This document shows positions 55,821-64,000 of a stretch of 64,000 nucleotides of DNA, in pieces. The DNA is from Phallus indusiatus (Eukaryota > Basidiomycota > Agaricomycetes > Phallales > Phallaceae). The DNA is taken from NCBI GenBank assembly GCA_027605045.1, contig JAQFWX010000001.1:2914001-2978000 (forward strand), in the 5' to 3' direction. How positions within the stretch are numbered: position 1 is the stretch's first letter; the number at the start of each line of letters is the position of its first letter. Position numbers and translations under genes: made by a program. A model generated the notes under the pieces. The model saw only the letters and a list, made by a program, of their open reading frames with translations, had not been told where the DNA came from and did no database searches.

Positions 55821-57461
55821 ATGTCCGATACTCGTGTTATCGGACCGTCTACAGCTTCTCAGCTATCATTCGATATAATCTACATAATCGCATGCCTGAC
55901 TTACCCGTCTCCGAAGATTAAAACCTTGGAATACGCATTTGATAGAAATAAGGATGATTTTATCCATCTAACTCACGTATGCCGTAGTTGGCGCAATGCT
56001 CTTCTTTCTTATCCCAATTTCTGGACGAATATCGAGGTTCCGTTACGGAACAAGTGGTTCTTGGAGGAAGTGCTATTCCGCTCAGCCGATCAACCCCTCG
56101 AAGTCCTGATCTGTCTCGGTGACAGAATGGAATTCCTGAAACGTCATATGGAAATTGTTTTCCTCCATTTCCACCGCATCCAAATACTAGCCGTTCTCAA
56201 AACCTACATGTCCACTACAGATGTTGAAGATGTCTTCCATTTACTTGACCACCAGCCTGTTTCAGCTCTCAAAGTCTTCACTTTCGACACAGCACATCAT
56301 TGGTACTACTGGGGAACGACACCCCCAAACTTTCTGGCCAAATCTCCCAACTTCGAGGAACTCAGGATATCATCCTCGATTATTTCTCACCCGATGCCAA
56401 TTTCCAATACCATCAAGCGTTTGCATCTCCAATCTGTTCAGTGGAAAGCTTCCGTCAATCAATTATTCGACATGATGGGAGCTATGCCTCGCCTCGAATC
56501 TCTTACGCTCTCTCATTTGGAGGGCTTGTCACTCACTTTCGATATGAATGACATGAACATTCGCTCTATCCAGTTCCCAAATCTCAAAACACTTGTTTTA
56601 GACCTCAAACCAGTGATTCTAATGGTTGTTCTACGTTATACAACGATGCCCTACGGAATAGGCTGGTCGATTAATATCCGAGAAGCACTATTACTAGCAC
56701 CCGCAGTCGATATTCAACCTTTATTGTCATTCGTATCGAAAACCCGCAACGGCACTTGCGTCACTCTCACGATGGACAGTGACATGTTCCTGCAAATAGA
56801 CTTTGCACAACACCCCTACCATATTCGGAATGCCTCTCTCACAGCGATACTGTCATATGACACCGAGTGGTTACAGCGGCTACACTCTCTGTTGACGAGC
56901 CTGGATCTTTCCAAAGTGCATTTCTGCGATATAATATTTCCCTCCAGCAAATCGAGAACACCTCCCTGGCTTCATCGTTACCAAATTCTATTCAGTTCAT
57001 TACTCATCCTCTTCAACAATCTCGAGAAACTGGTCATTGCGTGTGAATACACCGAGTCTTTGTGGCACTTCGTCTCACACCTTCTTCCAGGGCAGGGATT
57101 CACGACGCTTCCCTGTCCTCTATTGACCGACTTGAAAGTTGGTCTAGTAACCACCAAGGACCAAACCTTAGCCGAAGTTCTCGCTTATCGCAAAAACGCC
57201 GGCAGCGTTCTCAGAAATCTTTGTGTGGAGTTCAATTACTACGATGAAAGCCTTCGAGAAGAAAAGAAACCAGTGTTTGAAGAGCTGGTTGACAATGTTG
57301 AGCTTGCTGCTCTCTCTCTGGAAATCAAGGACGGAACGTGCTCTGGAAAGACCGTGACATTAGAAGACGGACGCATCGAGGGTTATTACTTATCCATGAA
57401 ATTCTCTAAGCGTATATCTTATACGCCAAGATACCCCGATATACGGAGACGCGTTATTTGA
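55821..57461 (+). CDS. F-box domain protein
   Basis: Intronless, 546 residues. The F-box-like region spans about residues 13-75 (LSFDIIYIIACLTY, then FIHLTHVCRSWRNALLSYPNFW, the usual V-C-x-x-W core). The rest is a degenerate leucine-rich region with repeated LxxLxL segments, as in the many F-box/LRR proteins expanded in Agaricomycetes. It likely binds Skp1 in an SCF ubiquitin ligase. The substrate is unknown. Confidence 0.88.
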   Translation: MSDTRVIGPSTASQLSFDIIYIIACLTYPSPKIKTLEYAFDRNKDDFIHLTHVCRSWRNALLSYPNFWTNIEVPLRNKWFLEEVLFRSADQPLEVLICLGDRMEFLKRHMEIVFLHFHRIQILAVLKTYMSTTDVEDVFHLLDHQPVSALKVFTFDTAHHWYYWGTTPPNFLAKSPNFEELRISSSIISHPMPISNTIKRLHLQSVQWKASVNQLFDMMGAMPRLESLTLSHLEGLSLTFDMNDMNIRSIQFPNLKTLVLDLKPVILMVVLRYTTMPYGIGWSINIREALLLAPAVDIQPLLSFVSKTRNGTCVTLTMDSDMFLQIDFAQHPYHIRNASLTAILSYDTEWLQRLHSLLTSLDLSKVHFCDIIFPSSKSRTPPWLHRYQILFSSLLILFNNLEKLVIACEYTESLWHFVSHLLPGQGFTTLPCPLLTDLKVGLVTTKDQTLAEVLAYRKNAGSVLRNLCVEFNYYDESLREEKKPVFEELVDNVELAALSLEIKDGTCSGKTVTLEDGRIEGYYLSMKFSKRISYTPRYPDIRRRVI

Positions 57462-57803
57462 GCTTGTGTATTTGTTGCTTCAATATAACAGATCGTTAAT
57501 CCCTGAATAATAAGACCCGAAAGATATTAACTTCGACTAGCAAGCCCTTTTCCTGCTACAAAGTTACCGCACTTATTATATTCTAAGGAACGTAGCCATT
57601 ATTAAGATAGCCCTTTATCAATCATTCACAGATCTAGATCATGAAATATAAATACAATAAACTATTTAAGTACATCAAGGGTTGAAAATAAACTGATAAT
57701 CTAAATACGAAGATTGAATATGGATAATAACTAGTAAGTCCACTACAGATATCGCACATGTTAGAGCGCAGAATGAAAGACAAGACAACCATGGCCGCGT
57801 ACT

Positions 57804-58787
57804 TTAGTCATAATCCATTCCGGATATCCAGTCGCTTTTTTTGTTAGCAGTCACAAGACCCTTTGAATCCACTGTGCCTTTTCCGAAACAATGTTCTTCG
57901 TTAACCTAAAAAATCCGTAGTCAAAGAAAAAAGTATTGGAAAAAAGATGACATAGTGATTATACTTCAAATCCGAACCGGGCGTAAATATCACGCGATCT
58001 AGCTGTAGTCGCTTCCAAGTGGACTGGTTTCGGTGTAGTCAATTTGAATCCATCGTTCATCATCAAAGTGCATAGGCCTGAAAAACGGGTGAAGATACAC
58101 GCTTTGAAAGTTGACAGCAGACTGCACGAACGAACCTTTCCCTTGATATGGGGGATCGATCACCATCTCTAAAAGATGCCAGGAATCCAACCTATCTAGG
58201 TTACGTGCTTTGAACCCTTTTGTGAGAGATTTTTCGACGGCGGGAGAAAAGTCAATAAGGACTCTCTAGAAATTGACAAGATAAACATAGATATGATGAT
58301 AATGACACGTAAGTACCTTCACACCCGAGAATCCCCACTTTAACAAGACCTTCCAAATACCAGAGCGAACGATTATCGATATTGGGAAGTCGAGAGGCTG
58401 ACCCGGTCTTAACCATAGAGTAACACCAGCGATTGTCTCGTCCTTCTCTGTAGCTGGATCATTGGCTGCGGCATGACCCTCTTGCTGCTTTGGAATGATA
58501 GCCAACGTAGTTAATCCACCGCACAGAATTGTAGCCTTGACAAGAGCGTGTTGGAAAGCAAAAAGGTTCCGAAGAGCTTTTTTCGCTGCTGCAGGATGTA
58601 TATTATAGTCTGGGGCATCTTTCCACTCTGGGACCATCTCTTTGACGCTACCAAACCAATTCATGCATGGGTCGCGTGCGAACGCCCGTGTTAGGATCCA
58701 TGCTGCTTCAGTGTACTCGTGTGGTTCTTTGGCAACGCGAACGTAAGCTCCTTGAAGAGATGTAGACATGAACAACAAAACGCCCAC
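57804..58787 (-). CDS. GNAT-family N-acetyltransferase
   Basis: Exons 58787-58317, 58265-58136, 58077-57965 and 57905-57804 join in frame to about 271 residues. Met 58769 (MSTSLQGAY) is an alternative start that resembles family members better. Strands include AWILTRAFARDPCMNW and TIAGVTLWLRPG. The acetyl-CoA loop is LLEMVIDPPYQGKG. LEATTARSRDIYARFGFE then VNEEHCFGKG form the C-terminal strands. The Q-x-x-G-x-G/A loop appears as YQGKGL. Substrate unknown. Small-molecule acetyltransferase is most likely. Confidence 0.88.
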
Positions 58788-59653
58788 TCAAGCTAGTTTA
58801 AGAAATCAAGAGACGATTGATATTCCTGGTTAACGATGTCCTAAGTGTACAGGACCATCCATTCCAGCTTCTTGACTGTTTGGGGGACCTGTGTCACGCG
58901 CTTCTTCAAACATGTCACGCACTGGTGCTGGGCCCCGAGAACGTACGACGACATCGTTCTACATCGTTCTAGGCATCCACTAATCTAAATGCCAGTCCCG
59001 TGGTCAATATTTTGATGAATAAAAACTTGAAAAATAAATGTCAGAGATTCGCTGCCTACTTTTTGCCCGTGTACCTGATCTTGTTTTCAGTCAGTTAAAC
59101 AAAACACGTACCACGCCGTACGACGTACTACTCACCTATCATCCCGTCCATCTCAAAACAAAGTTCCGCAAGACTTGATGCACGTGCCTTTTGATGAGTC
59201 ACACTACTTGATTGTGGTAGATTTTTGCGATGGCGACGACGAAAAGCGCGAGTCTCATTGATTGTCAGTTTCCTGCTTCTGTTTTTGTTCTTTGTTTGAA
59301 TGAAGAGCACAAGCGGACTCACTATGTATCATGTTTTGATTTGGCAACGTGGTTGTGACCGCGTAATGGTGGAACGGCGTAGTACATCCGGTCATCCGAT
59401 AATTGCCTCGACGACTTTAGTGCTCGCCTATAACTTTTAAAAAACTCAGTTGCCTTTACACTAACACTGTCGCTTGGTTTAATTGCAGATTTTGAAAGCA
59501 GGATATATTATTCTACGGATGATATTTTCGTCGATCAAGCATGGCTTCACCATGGGCGGACATCAACCGACAAAACATCTCAACTGACAACCCCCCTGTA
59601 TAATATATGACGGTCCCGTCCTGAATATTAGCTGACCGTTGACGTTTTCCCTC
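58788..59653. other. Gene-free spacer
   Basis: Only short unsupported frames. The duplicated CATCGTTCTA near 58953-58972 is a small local repeat. Confidence 0.5.
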
Positions 59654-61217
59654 ATGATCGCCCTTTATTCAACTCCTTTCAATTTATACAACTTCGGTAT
59701 GTGAGTGCATCATCATCATTATTTCGTAAACCGACTTTATTTCCACAGCTGCGACGACCACTCTACTACTGTGCGACATCCTAGACACCCTCCCTAGAGA
59801 AGTATGTGAAAAGGCTATTTATCATTTATATTTTCTCATCTAAATTTCCGATATAGTTGATATATATATGGTCGTGAGTTTTACTTGATCAACATGGACT
59901 TTCGCTGCTCAGCGGAAAAATGACAGTTACGACCGAAAAGCCAACTGGGTAACTTTGTTCTACGTAATCACACGTTACCTGCCTTATGTCGTTGTCCTGT
60001 ATGCCTACAATCGATTCACTTTAATGTTCCGCTCAATGATTACCAATGCTATTGAAGGACTCTATTCTTTATATCGCCACAATCGACCTTTTCCTACTCT
60101 ATTTCAACTATCCTGGATATTGACGAAATCAGCCCAGATCCTCTCCTCCATTTCATCATTTTGTATAACGTTCCTTGGTTTGTTGTGTTGGGTTGTACTG
60201 AGACACTTTTCATCAAACGAAGTAGGTTCCCTGAGTCTTGTTTCTTTCGTTTTTCCTTCGTTTTTTTCTTTTTAAAACCATTTTAGCTGCTGCATTGTAT
60301 GGACAAGGTGCTCTGGTTTTGCGTGTTTTGATCACCTTATTCATCGTCGAAATGGTTGCTACACTCCCTCCGTTCATATTCTTTTACTTTGACTATTCAA
60401 CTCCAAGCAAGTACACGTTTTTCCCACAATAGCACGGCTCTACCTCAACTTATTCCTTCTTTAGAGATCATTGTTCAAAGAAGTAGAGCTATTTCTCACA
60501 GTCTTGTTACGGCTGGTATCACTCCGACTTTTACATCTTCCACTGTGTCAGCCAGTTTGTACTATGCGTGTGTAACGCTACTCTTCCAAGAACTAGTCTA
60601 AGCGTCATAACTCATTATTATAGGTTTCCGGAACTTGCATTTCAAGCCCTTTTGGTTTTTCTGGTGTCTAAGAAAGCGTTATCTAACTGGAGAGCGAATG
60701 TTGCGAATAGCGATCTCATCTCAATCGTAGTACGAGATGGTTTGTGGAGTTTTTTAGTCAACCTATGTGGGTATTAAAACCTTGCGAAAGGAAAGTGCTG
60801 AAACGGCCTGAGGTCATCCTTGGCAGGTGGTTTACTTGTTATTATTATTCAACCGCTATGGTTAAGTGGTCCTTTGGGGTTACCCAATTTACTGTAAGCA
60901 CGAATTTGGACAGATGTGTATAATTGAAAATACTATCAATTGTAGCTGGTCCTACGTCAGCTTTTCAGTCACTGTTGGTGAAATTACTGTCGGACGGCGC
61001 GTACTTCTGTTACTGACTCAATAGATTTGCTTAGAGCACCCGTCTCATCCTTAATATCCGCGCTGCTGCAGAGGAACGATCGAAAGTTGACAATATCATA
61101 CCAGTGGCAATTACCGACACCGGTTTGTCATTCGGTCAAGGTATTCGGTCCTTCATCACATCAGGAAATGAGGAGTTATCAGAACAATACCATTATTCTG
61201 GTCGTGAAAATGATTGA
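59654..61217 (+). CDS. DUF6533 membrane protein, tandem copy A
   Basis: Short first exons give MIALYSTPFNLYNFA, then TTTLLLCDILDTLPREL and YIWSYDRKANWVTLFYVITR with YLPYVVVLYAYN. This is the DUF6533 signature of acidic-end helix, E.x.x.IW and the RYLP helix. Later exons carry FPELAFQALLVFLVSKKALS and NWRANVANSDLISIVVRDGL, and the tail TRLILNIRAAAEERSK ends at 61217. A multi-pass membrane protein of unknown role. It is paralogous to copy B 0.7 kb downstream and only distantly related to the copies before 35 kb. Confidence 0.8.
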
Positions 61218-61946
61218 ATGTGGTATTCTCTCTGATTTGAACCCTCTCCCTTTTGCAGTTGTGTATCAATACGTAAATCAAACTTCCGTGTATTGTTCCG
61301 CCTCCCCCGTAGCTTCAGCTATCAATGTTGTATATACAAGTCACTACTACGCTCAACTCTCTGAATATCTCGAGAATCGGAAGACGTAGGGTTATCGTCA
61401 ATTATAAGCACAAATACTTCCGCTCTACATCCCATGACTCCTCGTCTCGCTCTCCGACGTCCGTTGGGGGAATGAACCACGCTCAGGGCGCGGATCAGAG
61501 GACTCGCATTTTTCGAATTTGGACGCCAGCTGAGGTTGACATTCATTGGCAGTTCCTCATTTAGCATGAATATTTGCGTAAGGGTCTTCAATGCGTGAGT
61601 CTAGTAATCTGTTTTGCCAATCAAAGAATATAGTGAACTAACTCATTGCGAGTCCGGGACGTGTCATGTTACGGTATATTTTGACAGCGAATTTGATGTC
61701 CCAAAACCTTGTGATGATTTGTATAATATATTTAAAAGGTATATAAAATGAGACAAGGCGCTCACTCTGAATCGGCATTCTTTGGATTGGTTATATCAAA
61801 CCATCACAGATTTTTGCGACAAACTTCCATCGCACCTCACTTCATGATCTCCACGCCACACCATCATTGATACCGTAACCGTTCATATATATATAGCTGG
61901 CAACCTCTGAAAATGCCTACGACAGCTCCGTTCAGATCTCTTCCTC

Positions 61947-63536
61947 ATGGACGTTATCCCTACAACTCCAATCAGTTTATACAACTTAGGTGAGCTCGAG
62001 AGTGTTTCCCTGCCATTTCACGAACATGTTATATTTTGTAGTTGCAGCAACGACTGCATTACTATGTGAGGTTATAAATACCCTTCCTAGAGAAGTATGT
62101 AACAAGGCTATTTTTTGACTTGTCATCTAAATTTTGTGTAGGTGGTATATATATGGTCGTGAGTTTTATGTTCACTCGAGCTAGTGAAGTTAACTTAGCG
62201 AAGAATAATAGTTACCATCGGAAAACTAATTGGATAACCTTATTCTACATGATCACTCGTTATTTACCCTGTGTCACTCTCCTGTATGTCTATAATTCAC
62301 GTCGATATCTTCTCAATCATCAATGTTATTATAGGTCTCTTCTGGTGTTATCGGCTCGATCGACTTTTCTTTCCCTACAGCTATCTGTCATGAACATCGA
62401 CAAGATCAATAATTCTCTCCTCCATTTCATGATCTTGTATAACGTCCCCTGGCTTATTATGTTGATTTGCACTGAGATACTTTTCATCAAACGAAGTATG
62501 TTCCATGAATCTTAATTTTTTCTTTCTTACTTAGGTATTCTTTAGCCGCTGCGTTGCAGATTAGTTATCACGGTCGAGATTATAGTACTCTGACTCTACG
62601 TATTTTATTCGGTTTTTTTATTATCGAAATGGCCGCTACGATCATTTCATTCATAATATATCATTCATATCCAATAATCCTTCTAGGCGAGTAAACTGAT
62701 ATCATTATACTGATTGAGTGCTAACATGGCTGCATCTGCCTACCCTTTCCCAGGACTGAAAATTAGCAGTGGGGTCCTGGACGGCGGCCCGGCTGGTGTT
62801 AATATTACCCCAGTTCCTTCGTTTCCCACTGTGTCAACCAATTCGTACTATGCGTATGTAAACTTTAAAGGTAGTAGTCTGTTGAGAATTCAGCCTTATT
62901 AATTATATGATAGGTTTCCGGGACTCATATTTCAAGCTATTTTAGTTCTGCTGGTGTCAAAGAAAGCGTTGTCTAACTGGAAAGCGAAGGTTGCAAGTGA
63001 AGATCTGATTTCAATTTTAGTACGAGACGGTTTGTGGAGTTTCTTGGTCAACCTATGTATGTCTTGGGATTTCTCTGAGAATGAGAAGGCGCCGACTCTA
63101 AAGGTTAGGTGGCATACTTTTCATCGTTATGAGTCAATCATTATGGTTTTGCGGTCCTGCGGGACTACCCAACTTACTGTGAGTGTTAACATTGGCACTG
63201 CGGTCCTTCGCTCGTTGTTTAACATTGAAAAACTGTAGCTGGTCCTACGTCAGTTTTTCAATCACTGTTGGTGGAATTATTATTAGATGTACACTTCTAT
63301 TGCTAATCAATAGCGCTACTCAGAGTACGCGTCTCATCGTGAATATTCGCGCGGCTGCAGCTAGACGAGCGAAAGCGGACGAGATTACGACATTGACCGC
63401 TCCCAACACCCGTTTGTCATTTGTCCAAGGGATTCGGTCTTTCATCACGTCGGGGAATGAGGAGCTATCCGAACCGTACCATTTTTCCGATTTTGAAAAT
63501 GATTCAGACACTGATGAATGTGACATTCTCTCATGA
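61947..63536 (+). CDS. DUF6533 membrane protein, tandem copy B
   Basis: Start MDVIPTTPISLYNL, then AATTALLCEVINTLPREV, VYIWSYHRKTNWITLFYMIT and RYLPCVTLLYVYN. Later exons have KKALSNWKAKVASEDLISIL, GPTSVFQSLLVELLLD and TRLIVNIRAAAARR, with an acidic tail ending DTDECDILS. Exon structure and phases copy gene A, so this is a tandem duplication. An ATG at 61914 in another frame is not used. Confidence 0.8.
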
Positions 63537-64000
63537 TATGATAGAGTTTCAAACTATCTCCATTTTGTGTATGCAAGCTCCCGTGTATGATGTTGATTTT
63601 TTCCGTTTCCTTGTAACTTCAGTTATCTTGACAATATTGTACTAAGTCAATACCACGCTTCGCTCTCTAAAAATTTTAAGACTCGGCCAAAATAGGGTTA
63701 TCTTCAATCATCAGCACATGACGACTAGCCACGCTTTTTTCGCCTTTGATCAATGGGAGAGATTAAGAAAGAATGCGCTTTAGCAGGAAATCGAGAATAT
63801 TCCACCCAATGTCCATTCTTTAACAGTCCTTACTTCGCATAGATACTTGCGTGAGAAGTCTGTTCAAGTTTCCCAGATATTCTTTCTAGGATTTTGTCTC
63901 GAGCTTCTTCACTTGCACTGTACCGAAAGCGAATATTTTTATTAGATATCTTCAACTTAAGATGATGATCATCGGGAAAGGAGAAGGATATCTATTTAAC
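63537..64000. other. Downstream spacer to the window edge
   Basis: No gene seen. The sequence near 63640-63720 resembles the region after copy A (about 61340-61410), so the duplication extends past the coding part. Confidence 0.5.

Overview
The window is nuclear DNA of a basidiomycete fungus, almost certainly an Agaricomycete. Signs of this are genes cut by many 45-70 bp introns, several DUF6533-type membrane proteins, secreted GH16 and CBM1-GH5 glucanases, a chromodomain Ty3 retrotransposon and a large MULE-like transposase. Species is not identifiable from the sequence alone. No prokaryotic system is present.

Layout. 0.2-9.1 kb is a decayed copy block: a DUF6533 membrane protein gene, fragments of an unknown gene X, several GH16 glucanase pseudogene copies and two small heat-shock (Hsp20) remnants. 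9.5-29.4 kb is the centrepiece: one minus-strand DUF6533 gene whose C-terminal half (9473-10306) and N-terminal half (28503-29415) are separated by an 18.2 kb insertion (10307-28502). The insertion has inverted ends sharing a 16-bp core, each set 8 nt in from its edge, and an 11-bp direct repeat of the host gene on both sides. I read it as a giant MULE-like DNA transposon. It carries a multi-exon transposase-like gene (14166-25988), two further minus-strand genes, a 36-bp minisatellite, tRNA-like sequences near both ends and a hAT-like MITE. Its transposase exon is broken by a 8.2 kb self-priming chromovirus (14721-22923), whose integrase is in turn broken by a 2 kb LTR element (19512-21488). 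That last element is built almost end to end from short perfect hairpins. The nest is four levels deep: host gene, giant transposon, Ty3 element, hairpin LTR element.

29.6-39.6 kb holds a second copy block: gene X, an Hsp20 remnant, a DUF6533 gene, an intact GH16 gene, a C2H2 zinc-finger gene and an intact Hsp20 gene with TATA box and heat-shock element. 41-64 kb is ordinary euchromatin: a single-pass membrane protein with a PPxY motif, two more C2H2 paralogues, an intron-containing tRNA-Glu(UUC), a class 3 lipase, a GH16 glucanase with a 7-nt microexon, a CBM1-GH5 endoglucanase, an F-box protein, a GNAT acetyltransferase and two tandem DUF6533 genes.

The host genes do not form one pathway. 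The secreted GH16 and GH5 enzymes act on beta-glucan or cellulose outside the cell. The DUF6533/GH16/Hsp20 arrangement is a repeatedly copied segment rather than a functional cluster. Exon boundaries given are my own reading of GT-AG (or GC-AG) sites and frame continuity.
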